Source: an uncultured Prevotellaceae bacterium (GTDB taxonomy: Bacteria > Bacteroidota > Bacteroidia > Bacteroidales > Bacteroidaceae). From it: a stretch of DNA of 46,348 bases. The notes beneath the pieces were generated by a model. It had not been told where the DNA came from, searched no databases, and worked only from the letters and a program-made list of their open reading frames with translations. Shown in pieces: positions 17,128 through 26,027 of this stretch. Position 1 is the first letter of the stretch. Each line of letters starts with the position of its first letter. Position numbers and translations under genes: made by a program. Location: positions 1-46,348 of the forward strand of contig CACXFT010000058.1 of NCBI GenBank assembly GCA_902767045.1, given 5' to 3'.

Positions 17128-19275
17128 ATGAAAAAACTCATTTACCTCTTGCTATTGGCCTTGCTGCCCCTTGGCATGCAGGCTGCCAAAGCCGGAAAGA
17201 AAAACACCCCGCAGAAAGTGCGCGTGGCCTGCGTGGGCAACAGCGTCACCTTTGGTTATGCGCTGCGAAACCCCGCCACGCAGAGCTATCCCACACAGTT
17301 GCAAACTCTGCTCGGCGATGGCTACGAGGTGCGCAACTTCGGACACTCGGGGGCTACCCTGCTGCGCCATGGCCACCGCCCATACGTGAAAACACCCGAA
17401 TATCAGCAGGCTATCGACTTCAAGGCCGACCTGGTGGTGATTCATCTCGGACTCAACGATACCGACCCGCGCAACTGGCCCGACTATGCCGAAGAGTTTA
17501 TCGGAGACTATCGCAACCTCATCAATGACTTCAAGGCTGCTAATGCCAACGCAAAGGTGTGGGTGTGCCTGATGACTCCCATCTTCCACGGACATCCGCG
17601 CTTCCAAAGCGGCACCCGCGACTGGCATGCGGCTATTCAGAAAGCCATCAGAAAGGTGGCCGTGAACGGGGTGGGACTCATCGACCTGAACACCCCGCTC
17701 TATAACCACCCCGAACTGTTCCCCGATGCCCTGCACCCCAATGTAGAGGGGGCCGGCATCATTGCACGCACCGTGTATGGGGCCATCACCGGCAACTACG
17801 GACCGCTCACCCTCTCGCCCATGTATGGCAACGGCATGGTGGTGCAGCGCCGACAGCCCATCACCTTCCACGGAACGGCTTCGGCGGGAACCAGCGTGCG
17901 AGTAACCTTCAACCGACTGCAACTCACCACCACCGCTGCACCCAACGGCGAGTGGGAGGTGCGCTACCCCGAAATGGAGGCCGGAGGTCCCTACAGTCTT
18001 TCGTTCGAAACCATGCCTGCCAAGGGAAAGGGAAAACTCTTGAGCAAACCTACTGCCGTGGTGAACATCGACAGCGTGTGGGTGGGCGATGTGTGGCTCT
18101 GCTCGGGACAGTCGAACATGGAGTTCACCCTGCAACAGACAACCACCGCACAGGAAGACAAGACACGCTTCGCACAACAAAGCACCACGCAGGCCGGAGC
18201 CAAACCCTATCTGGCTTATTGCGACATGTCGACACGCTTTCCCACCGACAATGTGGAATGGAGCGAAGAAACGCTAAGCGAGGTGAACCACCTGAAACTA
18301 GTGCAACAACCCCGCTGGCAACAGTGCACAGAAGAGAATGTGGGCCGCTTTTCGGCCATAGCAGCACTCTTCGGGCGCATGCTCGCCGACAGTCTGCGCA
18401 TTCCCATCGGCATCATCTGCAATGCTGTGGGAGGTACCACCACCGAGGCATGGATCGACCGGGCAACGCTCGAATGGGAAATGCCCAATATCCTCAACGA
18501 CTGGTACCATGCCGACTACGGACAGGCTTGGGCACGGGGCAGGGCACTGAAAAACATTGCCAAGGCCCCCAACACCAAACTGCAACGCCATCCCTACGAA
18601 CCGGCCTATATGTTTGAAGCGGGCATCATGCCACTCAACCATTATAAAATAAAAGGTGTGGTGTGGTATCAGGGCGAGTCGAATGCCAATAACATAGAAC
18701 TGCACGAGCGACTCTTCACCCTCTTGGAGAAAAGCTGGCGCAACTTCTTCGGCAATCCGCAGCTGCCGTTCTACACCACCCAGCTCTCAGGTCTGAACCG
18801 TCCGTCGTGGCCACGCTTCCGCAACAGTCAGCGACTGCTGACCGAACAGCTGCCGCAAACGTGGATGGCGGTAACGCACGACATGGGCGACCCCGCTGAT
18901 GTGCACTATCCCAACAAACGACCCGTGGCAGAACGTCTGGCTCGGTTGGCACTCGCCCACACCTATTCGCAGCAACTCACTGCCGACGCGCCGGAAGTGG
19001 TGTCGGTGCATTACCATGCAGGCGAGGTGCGCCTCGTCTACAAAAATGCCACCCGCTTAGTGGTGAAAGGCGAACAGCTGTTAGGCTTTGAAGTGGCTGG
19101 TGCCGATGGTATCTACCACGAAGCCAAAGCCACGGTCGATGGCAACAGCGTTACACTCTCGTCGCCCGAGGTGACCGCACCGGTGAGCTTCCGCTATGCC
19201 TGGCAACCCTACACCAAAGCTAACCTCTACAACCAGGCCGGCGTGCCAGCTTCAACGTATTGTAGTGAAGAGTGA
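17128..19275 (+). CDS. Double esterase: SGNH hydrolase plus sialate O-acetylesterase domain
   Basis: The 715-aa secreted protein has a signal peptide (about 1-20, LLPLGMQAA). The first domain (about 30-215) is an SGNH hydrolase: GNS with Ser39, GHSG, HLGLNDTD, and DALH with Asp200 and His203. The second (about 225-690) resembles sialate O-acetylesterases: GDVWLCSGQSNMEF with Ser329, and VVWYQGESNA. Such enzymes strip acetyl groups from sialic acids or other glycans so glycosidases can act. ATG 17128 is chosen over the upstream frame start (17074) because the signal peptide begins there. The stop codon lies inside an AGTGAAG array, which also encodes the last residues (SEE). Substrate unproven. 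Confidence 0.88.
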   Translation: MKKLIYLLLLALLPLGMQAAKAGKKNTPQKVRVACVGNSVTFGYALRNPATQSYPTQLQTLLGDGYEVRNFGHSGATLLRHGHRPYVKTPEYQQAIDFKADLVVIHLGLNDTDPRNWPDYAEEFIGDYRNLINDFKAANANAKVWVCLMTPIFHGHPRFQSGTRDWHAAIQKAIRKVAVNGVGLIDLNTPLYNHPELFPDALHPNVEGAGIIARTVYGAITGNYGPLTLSPMYGNGMVVQRRQPITFHGTASAGTSVRVTFNRLQLTTTAAPNGEWEVRYPEMEAGGPYSLSFETMPAKGKGKLLSKPTAVVNIDSVWVGDVWLCSGQSNMEFTLQQTTTAQEDKTRFAQQSTTQAGAKPYLAYCDMSTRFPTDNVEWSEETLSEVNHLKLVQQPRWQQCTEENVGRFSAIAALFGRMLADSLRIPIGIICNAVGGTTTEAWIDRATLEWEMPNILNDWYHADYGQAWARGRALKNIAKAPNTKLQRHPYEPAYMFEAGIMPLNHYKIKGVVWYQGESNANNIELHERLFTLLEKSWRNFFGNPQLPFYTTQLSGLNRPSWPRFRNSQRLLTEQLPQTWMAVTHDMGDPADVHYPNKRPVAERLARLALAHTYSQQLTADAPEVVSVHYHAGEVRLVYKNATRLVVKGEQLLGFEVAGADGIYHEAKATVDGNSVTLSSPEVTAPVSFRYAWQPYTKANLYNQAGVPASTYCSEE

Positions 19276-19326
19276 AGAGTTCATAGTGAAGAGTGAAGAG
19301 TGAACAGTGAAAAGTGAACAGTGAAC
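19264..19326. repeat. AGTGAAG heptamer array overlapping a stop codon
   Basis: Nine units of exactly 7 bp (AGTGAAG, AGTGAAC and close variants). The TGA stop of the esterase gene (19273-19275) falls in the second unit. The family matches 13896-13950 in reverse orientation. Confidence 0.8.
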
Positions 19327-19345
19327 AGTTTTGATTACTAAAGAA

Positions 19346-19433
19346 AACCTCCATCTCGTAGTCCTCTCCTTTCCGCTTCCCCTCCCTTGGGAGGGGTTAG
19401 GGGTGGGGTCGAGGGTTTAGGGGTGGGGTCAAA
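19346..19433. repeat. C/G-rich palindromic intergenic repeat
   Basis: It starts CCTCCATCTCGTAGTC, then CCCCTCCC-TTG-GGAGGGG, then two GGGGTGGGGTC-type units. The same opening and palindrome style recur at 26028-26182, and related copies at 22199-22256, 28845-28913 and 41666-41732. It ends about 12 bases before the creatininase-family start codon. Confidence 0.7.
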
Positions 19434-19444
19434 AAAAATGATAT

Positions 19445-20218
19445 ATGATGAACAGAGAAATAGACTTAAGTGTTACAGCCTACGGTGTTGTCCGCAACCT
19501 CGACTACAACCTGGCTATACTGCCCTGGGGGGCCACCGAACCTCACAATCTGCATTTGCCCTACATGACCGACTGCTTGCTCTCGCAGGCTGTAGCAGTT
19601 GATGCCGCCGAACGGGCACTCAAACGCTACGGAAAGCGGGCCATGGTGCTGCCACCCGTGCCCATGGGAGCGCAGAACCCAGGTCAGCGCGACTTGAAAT
19701 TCTGCATACACTATTGCTACGAAACGCAGCAAGCCATCTTGCGCGACATCGTCAGGTCGCTGCACCATCAGGGCATACGCCGACTGCTCATCGTGAATGG
19801 GCATGGGGGCAACAGCTTCAAAAGCATGATTCGCGACTTGGCCGTAGACTATCCCGACTTCATCATCGCTGCCAGCGAATGGTTTAAAATGGCACCGGCC
19901 AAAGAGTTCTTCGACGACCCGGGCGACCATGCCGACGAACTGGAAACATCGGTGATGATGCACTACCACCCCGAACTGGTGAATCTTGCTGAGGCCGGAC
20001 AAGGAAAAAGCAAGGGCTTTGCCATAGATGCCCTGGCCAAGGGAAAGGTGTGGATTCCGCGACACTGGACGCTTGTAACCACCGACACCGGCATTGGCAA
20101 CCCCGCTGCTGCCACACCCGAAAAGGGCGCTCGCTTTGCCAATGCCGTGGCCGATGCATACGCCAGCTTTATCAACGACTTTGCAAATATCAACCAACTA
20201 TCAGACTTGTATCAATGA
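19445..20218 (+). CDS. Creatininase-family amidohydrolase
   Basis: The 257-aa cytoplasmic protein matches the creatininase superfamily. Metal-binding segments are visible: LPWGATEPHNLHLPYMTD (Glu, His and Asp ligands, residues about 25-42) and VNGHGGNS near 118. Family members open cyclic amides or cleave small formamides; the substrate here cannot be read from sequence. ATG 19448 is an equally good start (MNREIDL). The stop overlaps the GH97 start codon (ATGA at 20215-20218), so the two are translationally coupled. The link with a glycosidase and esterases hints at a sugar-derived substrate, which is inference. Confidence 0.85.
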   Translation: MMNREIDLSVTAYGVVRNLDYNLAILPWGATEPHNLHLPYMTDCLLSQAVAVDAAERALKRYGKRAMVLPPVPMGAQNPGQRDLKFCIHYCYETQQAILRDIVRSLHHQGIRRLLIVNGHGGNSFKSMIRDLAVDYPDFIIAASEWFKMAPAKEFFDDPGDHADELETSVMMHYHPELVNLAEAGQGKSKGFAIDALAKGKVWIPRHWTLVTTDTGIGNPAAATPEKGARFANAVADAYASFINDFANINQLSDLYQ

Positions 20219-22191
20219 GAAAACTATGCTTCTTGGCCCTCACCCTTGCTGTATCGGCAATGGCTTGGGCCGATAACCGGCAGGTGGCATCGCCCGACGG
20301 CCGACTTGTGGTGAACGTTTCCGTGGAAAATGGTAGGGCTGCCTATACTGTCAGCTACGACGGACAGCAGGTGCTCGCTCCTTCTGCTCTCGGAATAAAA
20401 ACCAACCTGGGAGACTTCACCCAGAACCTCTCGCTCGCCAATGCTTCGGAAAGCAGCGTAACCAAAGACTATGTGATGACCCGAACAAAACGCTCGAAGA
20501 TTCATTACGATGCTCGCACGCTCACATTACGCCTGAACACCGAAAAGAAAATCCCCCTCACCGTTTACTTCCAGGTGAGCAACAACGACGTGGCTTTCCG
20601 CTATCAGCTGGGACGCGGACCCCAAGACAATCCCAAGTGTGCCGTGGTGGAGAGCGAGGCAACAGCTTTCAATGTACCCACTGATGCACGCTCGTTCATC
20701 TGTCCGCAAATTACACCCATGACGGGGTGGGAGCGCACCAAACCTTCCTACGAAGAAGAGTATAAAGCCGATGAGCCGGTGAACGTGAAATCGAAATTCG
20801 GTGTAGGCTACACCTTTCCCTGTCTCTTCCGCCGCGAGGTGAAACCGAATGAGAACCTGTGGGTGCTCATCTCGGAAACCGGGGTAACGGCCGACTACTG
20901 CGCCTCGCGACTCTCTGACTATGTGGAAGGACAAGGCTACACCATCGCCTACCCGCAACAGGGCGAGAACAACGGATTCGGCTCTACAGGGGCTGCCATC
21001 ATGCTGCCCGGCTACACACCCTGGCGAACCGTCACCGTGGGCAACTCGCTGAAACCCATCGTGGAAACAACCGTACAGTTCGACGTGGTGGAACCGCTCT
21101 ACGAACCAACCGAAAACTACAAACCCGGGCGCTATACCTGGAGCTGGCTCATCTGGCAAGACGATGCCACCTGCTACGACGATCAGGTGCGACTCATCGA
21201 CGTGGCCGCTGCCATGGGTTATGAGTATTGTCTGGTTGACGGACTCTGGGACACGCAGATTGGCTACGACCGCATTGAGGAACTGGCACGCTATGCACGC
21301 ACGAAAAACGTGGCGCTCATGCTCTGGTATAACTCCAATGGGGCCGAGAACGATGCGCCGCAAGGACCGCGTGGCGTGATGAACAACAGCATCAAACGCA
21401 AACAAGACATGGCCTGGATGAAACGCATCGGCGTGAAAGCCATCAAGGTTGACTTCTTCGGGGGCGACAAACAAGAAACCATGCGCCTCTATGAAGAGAT
21501 TCTGAGCGATGCCAACGACTATGGCATTCAGGTGATCTTCCATGGATGCACACTGCCCCGCGGATGGGAACGACTCTATCCCAACTATGTGGCTTCTGAG
21601 GCTGCCCTGGCTTCAGAGAATGTTTACTTCAGCGACTACCATGCCCGCCAAGAGGGTTTCCAAATGACCATGCACCCCTTCTCGCGCAATGCCGTGGGCT
21701 CGTTCGACTGGGGAGGCATGATGATGAACCACCACATGAGCCGCGACAACAAGAGTCGTCACCCGCGCTTCACCAGCGATGTGTTCGAAATGGCTACGGC
21801 CATCACCAACCAGACTTCGGTGAACTGCGTGGCCATGTATCCCAATAACCTCGACGATGTGCCGCAGTTCGAACTCGACTTCCTGCGTCAGGTGCCAACG
21901 GCATGGGAAGAAACCTGCTTCCTCGACGGCTATCCCACACGCTATGCCGTGATTGCTCGCCGCGCTGTGGGCGGACGCTGGTTCGTGGGAGGTATCAACG
22001 GAACCGACCAGCCCATCACGCTCACCTTGCAACTGCCCATGTTTGCCGAACAAACGGTGAACTACTATACCGACGAGCCGAAAACGAACGGTGAAACCAT
22101 TCCCACCTCGGTGCTCAAACAACTCAAGGTGAACAAGAAAGGGGAAGCAAAGGTAACGCTGCAACCCATGGGAGGCATCATCCTCATGTAA
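20215..22191 (+). CDS. Glycoside hydrolase family 97
   Basis: The 658-aa protein has a signal peptide (MRKLCFLALTLAVSAMAWA), so it is periplasmic or outer-membrane associated. The N-terminal beta-sandwich (about 20-270, starting VASPDGRLVVNVSVENGR) and TIM barrel (about 280-560) are typical of GH97. GH97 includes inverting alpha-glucosidases such as SusB and retaining alpha-galactosidases. The Asp in IKVDFFGGD near residue 418 is a candidate nucleophile of the retaining type, but I cannot decide the specificity. The start is the ATG overlapping the creatininase stop, because the signal peptide begins there; the frame also runs back to 20050. Confidence 0.92.
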   Translation: MRKLCFLALTLAVSAMAWADNRQVASPDGRLVVNVSVENGRAAYTVSYDGQQVLAPSALGIKTNLGDFTQNLSLANASESSVTKDYVMTRTKRSKIHYDARTLTLRLNTEKKIPLTVYFQVSNNDVAFRYQLGRGPQDNPKCAVVESEATAFNVPTDARSFICPQITPMTGWERTKPSYEEEYKADEPVNVKSKFGVGYTFPCLFRREVKPNENLWVLISETGVTADYCASRLSDYVEGQGYTIAYPQQGENNGFGSTGAAIMLPGYTPWRTVTVGNSLKPIVETTVQFDVVEPLYEPTENYKPGRYTWSWLIWQDDATCYDDQVRLIDVAAAMGYEYCLVDGLWDTQIGYDRIEELARYARTKNVALMLWYNSNGAENDAPQGPRGVMNNSIKRKQDMAWMKRIGVKAIKVDFFGGDKQETMRLYEEILSDANDYGIQVIFHGCTLPRGWERLYPNYVASEAALASENVYFSDYHARQEGFQMTMHPFSRNAVGSFDWGGMMMNHHMSRDNKSRHPRFTSDVFEMATAITNQTSVNCVAMYPNNLDDVPQFELDFLRQVPTAWEETCFLDGYPTRYAVIARRAVGGRWFVGGINGTDQPITLTLQLPMFAEQTVNYYTDEPKTNGETIPTSVLKQLKVNKKGEAKVTLQPMGGIILM

Positions 22192-22198
22192 CATACTT

Positions 22199-22256
22199 CT
22201 GGGAGGGGAATTACCACCCCTACCCCTCCTTTCACAAAGGAGGGGTAGGGGTGGTT
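22199..22256. repeat. C/G-rich palindromic intergenic repeat
   Basis: ACCACCCCTACCCCTCCTTT is followed by its reverse complement (AAAGGAGGGGTAGGGGTGGT, 22236-22255) after a 3-base loop, giving a long near-perfect hairpin. It lies between the GH97 stop and the promoter of the thiamine operon and probably acts as a transcription barrier. Confidence 0.7.
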
Positions 22257-22311
22257 CGTGTAATTTGAAAAAAAAACACCCCTAAAACAACCTGAATTAT
22301 AAATTATTTTG

Positions 22312-22319
22312 TACCTTTG
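22312..22319 (+). promoter_or_regulatory. -7 element of the thiamine-uptake operon
   Basis: TACCTTTG matches TAnnTTTG. No clear -33 box is visible at 19-21 bases upstream, where the sequence is A/T-rich. Transcription would begin near 22326, just ahead of a small perfect hairpin (GGTTTGC-AAACT-GCAAACC, 22325-22343) and the TPP riboswitch. Confidence 0.6.
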
Positions 22320-22340
22320 CACGCGGTTTGCAAACTGCAA

Positions 22341-22420
22341 ACCAAGGGGTGCCGCTCCGGTTGGGGCTGGCTGAGATGATACCCTCTGACCTGAACAGGG
22401 TAATGCCTGCGTAGGAATAG
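22341..22420 (+). ncRNA. TPP riboswitch (THI element)
   Basis: The conserved blocks appear in order: GGGGTGCC (about 22346), GGCTGAGATGATACCC (CTGAGA at 22371-22376), GACCTGAACAGGGTAAT and GCCTGCGTAGGAA. This is the thiamine pyrophosphate-binding aptamer. An A/T-rich hairpin (22448-22477) sits between it and the start codon. Bound TPP would be expected to lower expression of the receptor and permease genes that follow. Confidence 0.95.
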
Positions 22421-22447
22421 AAACGACGGATTCATATTTTCTCATCC

Positions 22448-22477
22448 CCTTATTGTATACATATTATATTAATAAGG
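22448..22477 (+). promoter_or_regulatory. Possible riboswitch expression platform
   Basis: CCTTATT (22448-22454) pairs with AATAAGG (22471-22477) around a 16-base A/T loop, ending 7 bases before the receptor's start codon. There is no T-run, so control by hiding the ribosome-binding region is more likely than termination. This is inferred from pairing only. Confidence 0.45.
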
Positions 22478-22484
22478 TAAAACA

Positions 22485-24902
22485 ATGAAAAAAACTTTTC
22501 AGGTAACGGCGGCCGTTGCACTGCTGACAATGACGAATGCCAACCTTGCAGCACAGGAACAAACCGACTCTACCCGCATGGAGAAACTGCAGGAGATTGT
22601 GGTAAGTGGTGTGAAGGCACAGAAGAATGCACCATACGCCATCGCCAACTTCAAAAAACAGGAACTGCAGGAGTTCTCGAAAACGGGCAGGGAACTGCCT
22701 TTCCTCTTTGCACAGACACCGGGCGTGCTCGCATGGAGCGAAAACGGACTGGGCACGGGAACGGTGTACATGCGCATTCGAGGCGCGGCTGACTCGCGCA
22801 TCAATGTAACCCTCGACGGCATGCCACTCAACTCGCCCGAAGACCAGTGCGTGTTCTGGGCCAACATGAACAGCTACGGTGCCCTGATGGGAAGCATTCA
22901 ACTGCAACGCGGAGTTGGTACGTCAACCAACGGCGACGGCTCGTTCGGGGGGAGCGTGACCATGACAACGGCGGCTCCACGAGAAACACCAACGGGCGAA
23001 CTCTCGGCTTCGTTCGGGAGCTACAACACTTTCAACGTGGGGGGCTCATTCTCAACGGGACTCATCGCCAACCACTTCATCATCGACGGAGCCTACCACG
23101 AAACAAATACCGACGGATATATTCATGGTACCGCCGGACGCTCGGGAAGCTACTACGGTGGGCTTTCTTATGTGAACGGAAACTTCGTGCTCCGGTATAA
23201 AAACATTGGAAACTTCGAGAAAACCGGACAGGCGTGGAACGGAGTAACGGCCGGCAACGACGATCTGAGTGCCATGCGCGGTACATACGGCGACATGAAC
23301 GGCGTGGCTTCTTACAAAGACCTCTACAACCGCGGCATGGGACGGTTCAACAGTCTCTATGAACAGTTCATCTTCAACGACGACGGCTCCTACTCAACCA
23401 AACGCTATCAACTGCGCAACGGCGACTACTGGGATAAGGCTACCGACAACTTCTGGCAAAACCATAACCTGCTCTCGGCGGCTTGGGACATCAACTCGCA
23501 TTGGAAGGCATCGGCCACCCTGCGCTATACACACGGCTATGGCTACTACCGCGAGTTTAGGTTCAACTACAAGCTGAAGAAATTCGGACTACCTTCGTTC
23601 ACTGATGCCACGGGCGAATATATCGAACGCACCGATTTCGTGCGCAAAAAGGGTATGCGCCAGAATACATACGGTGCCGTGGCAAACATCGCTTACCGCA
23701 ACAGTCGGTGGGACATTGTGGGCGGCCTCACGGCACAGCTGTTCAAAGCCGACCACTTCGGCTATCTCACCTACATCGCTCACCCCGAACTGGACGCGAT
23801 TCTGCTCTCTAACGGCAACTTTAAATACTATGGCTCGGATGCACATAAAAACGACTACAGCGCCTTTCTGAAGGCGGCCTACAAGATTGCACCGCAGCTG
23901 ACGGCTTTTGCCGACCTGCAGGCAAGGCGCATCGACTATGAGGTGGGGGGCAACAACGATAAGTTTGTGAAAGAGAATGGAACTTATGTGAACCAGCTGC
24001 TCGATGTAGACAAACGGCACTACTTCTTCAACCCAAAGGCCGGACTGAGCTACAACAGCAACGGACACCATGCCTACGCTTCAGTGGCAGTGAGCCACCG
24101 GGAACCTGAGCGCAACAACTATACCGACAATGGCTCCTACCCGGCTCCGCGCCCCGAACGGCTCACCGACTATGAAGTGGGCTATCAGTATCAGGCGCAA
24201 CGATGGCACGCGGGGGTGAACGTCTATTACATGGACTACAACAACCAGTTCGTGCAGACGGGGGCTGTGAGCGACATCGGCGAAAGTCTTACTACCAACA
24301 TCAAAGATTCTTACCGTCGGGGCATCGAACTCTCGGCTGGTGTGGAAATCACTCCATGGCTTTCCATCGAGGGGAATGCATCGCTGAGCCAGAACAAAAT
24401 CAAAGATTTCGACGAGTTTGTGGAAGACTGGGACGACTGGGAAGGAAACACCGAGGCCGCTCTCTATCACTGCGACGGAAATGGCGACGAACACCGGCAG
24501 TTCCACTATAGCAAGTCTACGCTGGCCTTCTCGCCCTCTACCATCCTCAACGGATTCATTAACTTCCATGTGGGAGGCTTCCAGGCTGTTTGGCACACCA
24601 ACTTCGTGTCGCGCCAGTATCTCGACAACACCGAAAACAGCGAACGCTCACTGCCTGCCTACTCGGTGTCGAACCTCAACCTGAGCTACACCTCTAAGGT
24701 TTCTAAGGCGATGGGCATCAAAGAGGTTACACTGGGCATGAACCTGAGCAACGTGTTCAGCCGCCACTATGCTGCCAGCGGATGGGTCTACTCGGCCATC
24801 TACGAAAGCCATGGGCACACCAACAACAACCGATACTATCAGATTGGATATGTTCCCATGGCTGGATTCACCGCTATAGGGAATGTTACGCTCCGATTCT
24901 AA
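22485..24902 (+). CDS. TonB-dependent receptor, probably for thiamine (OMthi type)
   Basis: The 805-aa outer-membrane protein has a signal peptide (about 1-24, ending NLAAQ) and a TonB-box-like segment, LQEIVVSGVKAQ. The plug domain (about 45-165) has the usual TPGVLAWSENG, VYMRIRGAADSRINVTLDGMPLN and GGSVTM segments. The barrel ends in an aromatic strand (AIGNVTLRF). The receptor family alone does not show the substrate. Thiamine is inferred from the TPP riboswitch just upstream and the PnuT-type permease 9 bases downstream, the arrangement known in Bacteroides. Confidence 0.92.
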   Translation: MKKTFQVTAAVALLTMTNANLAAQEQTDSTRMEKLQEIVVSGVKAQKNAPYAIANFKKQELQEFSKTGRELPFLFAQTPGVLAWSENGLGTGTVYMRIRGAADSRINVTLDGMPLNSPEDQCVFWANMNSYGALMGSIQLQRGVGTSTNGDGSFGGSVTMTTAAPRETPTGELSASFGSYNTFNVGGSFSTGLIANHFIIDGAYHETNTDGYIHGTAGRSGSYYGGLSYVNGNFVLRYKNIGNFEKTGQAWNGVTAGNDDLSAMRGTYGDMNGVASYKDLYNRGMGRFNSLYEQFIFNDDGSYSTKRYQLRNGDYWDKATDNFWQNHNLLSAAWDINSHWKASATLRYTHGYGYYREFRFNYKLKKFGLPSFTDATGEYIERTDFVRKKGMRQNTYGAVANIAYRNSRWDIVGGLTAQLFKADHFGYLTYIAHPELDAILLSNGNFKYYGSDAHKNDYSAFLKAAYKIAPQLTAFADLQARRIDYEVGGNNDKFVKENGTYVNQLLDVDKRHYFFNPKAGLSYNSNGHHAYASVAVSHREPERNNYTDNGSYPAPRPERLTDYEVGYQYQAQRWHAGVNVYYMDYNNQFVQTGAVSDIGESLTTNIKDSYRRGIELSAGVEITPWLSIEGNASLSQNKIKDFDEFVEDWDDWEGNTEAALYHCDGNGDEHRQFHYSKSTLAFSPSTILNGFINFHVGGFQAVWHTNFVSRQYLDNTENSERSLPAYSVSNLNLSYTSKVSKAMGIKEVTLGMNLSNVFSRHYAASGWVYSAIYESHGHTNNNRYYQIGYVPMAGFTAIGNVTLRF

Positions 24903-24911
24903 TCTCACACT

Positions 24912-25550
24912 ATGCAAGAATATCTCTTAGCGCATTGGCTCGACATCACTACCACGATACTCGGACTGGCCTACATCCTGTTCGAGTATCGGGCCAGTGT
25001 GTTGATGTGGTTCGTTGGACTGGCCATGCAAGCTCTGGGCATCGTGCTCTATTACCAGAAAGGACTCTATGCCGACTGTGGTATGGAGGCCTACTATATT
25101 CTGATGACTTTCTACGGACTGTGGAAATGGACGGCGCGTGGCAATATGCAACAGGGCACGGCTGAACGGACGCAACAAGGCGCAACAGAACGGGCGCAAC
25201 AAAATAGCACTGCCGCACAACAGGCGATTACCCATATTCCCCTGCACCTGGCGCTCAGGTGGGGAGCCATCGCCCTGACGTTGTGGGCAGCCATCTACTA
25301 TATTCTCGTCACCTTCACCGACTCCACCGTTCCCTTGGCCGATTCGTTCACCACGGCGTTCAGCTTGGTGGGGGTGTGGGCGCTCGCTCACAAATTCCTC
25401 GAACAGTGGTTCGTGTGGATTGCCGTAGACATCGTCACCTGTGTGCTCTATTTCTACAAAGACATTCCCTTCAAGGCTTCGCTCTACGGGCTCTATGTGG
25501 TTATCGCCATCCTCGGCTATTTCAAATGGAAAAAAATGCTATCCCGCTAA
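24912..25550 (+). CDS. pnuT: PnuC-family thiamine permease (PnuT)
   Basis: The 212-aa inner-membrane protein has about seven hydrophobic segments and PnuC-family motifs (LAYILFEYRASVLMWFVG; FVWIAVDIVTCVLYFYKDI). PnuT facilitates thiamine uptake, driven by phosphorylation inside the cell. Between the third and fourth membrane segments lies an unusual hydrophilic insert (about residues 78-105): two tandem 8-residue units, QQGTAERT and QQGATERA (24-bp DNA units from 25149), then QQNSTAAQQA. Cells usually pair this permease with a thiamine kinase or pyrophosphokinase, which is not seen here. Confidence 0.9.
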   Translation: MQEYLLAHWLDITTTILGLAYILFEYRASVLMWFVGLAMQALGIVLYYQKGLYADCGMEAYYILMTFYGLWKWTARGNMQQGTAERTQQGATERAQQNSTAAQQAITHIPLHLALRWGAIALTLWAAIYYILVTFTDSTVPLADSFTTAFSLVGVWALAHKFLEQWFVWIAVDIVTCVLYFYKDIPFKASLYGLYVVIAILGYFKWKKMLSR

Positions 25551-25552
25551 AA

Positions 25553-25678
25553 CTTCTATAGTCTCTATAGCTTCTATAGCAACTATAGCATCTATAGCAT
25601 CTATAGCATCTATAGCATCTACAGCAACTATAGCATCTATAGCAACTATATCATCTATAGCAACTATCCCATCTATAA
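25553..25678. repeat. 9-bp tandem array (CATCTATAG type)
   Basis: Fourteen units of exactly 9 bp (CATCTATAG, CAACTATAG, CTTCTATAG and variants) fill the whole gap between pnuT and the rhamnose mutarotase gene. Because 9 is a multiple of 3, one frame reads as an open Ser-Ile-Ala repeat, which I do not take as a gene. The array stops 12 bases before the next start codon. Confidence 0.85.
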
Positions 25679-25690
25679 AAACCTTCAACA

Positions 25691-26008
25691 ATGAAAAGAT
25701 TTGCATTCAAGATGTTCCTCAAGCCGGGCTGCGAAGAGGAATATGAAAAAAGACACGCAGCCCTGTGGCCAGAACTGCGTGAGATGATTAAACAACAAGG
25801 TGTGGGCAACTACAGCATCTATTGGGATCGCGACACAAACATTCTCTTTGCCTACCAGGAGTGTAGCAAAGAGGGCAACTCCCAATCAACCGACAACGTA
25901 GACCCCGTGACCCAACGCTGGTGGGACATGATGGCCGACATCATGCAGGTGAACCCCGACAACTCGCCCGTCACCATTCCGCTGCAAGAACTCTTCCACA
26001 TGGATTGA
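25691..26008 (+). CDS. rhaM: L-rhamnose mutarotase
   Basis: The 105-aa protein is full length for the family (E. coli RhaM is 104) and has the expected KPGCEEEYEKRHAALWPEL segment with His22 at the known catalytic position, plus WWDMMADIM near 77. It interconverts alpha and beta anomers of L-rhamnose in the cytoplasm. It follows pnuT across a 9-bp repeat array and has no other rhamnose gene beside it; the window's PL11 lyase, which acts on a rhamnose-rich polymer, is 20 kb away. No own promoter is evident. Confidence 0.93.
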   Translation: MKRFAFKMFLKPGCEEEYEKRHAALWPELREMIKQQGVGNYSIYWDRDTNILFAYQECSKEGNSQSTDNVDPVTQRWWDMMADIMQVNPDNSPVTIPLQELFHMD

Positions 26009-26027
26009 ATAAAGCGAGGGTGCGAGA

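Noticed and set aside
25441-25746. Open frame encoding a Ser-Ile-Ala repeat protein
   Set aside because: It arises because a 9-bp tandem array leaves one frame open, and it starts inside pnuT in another frame.
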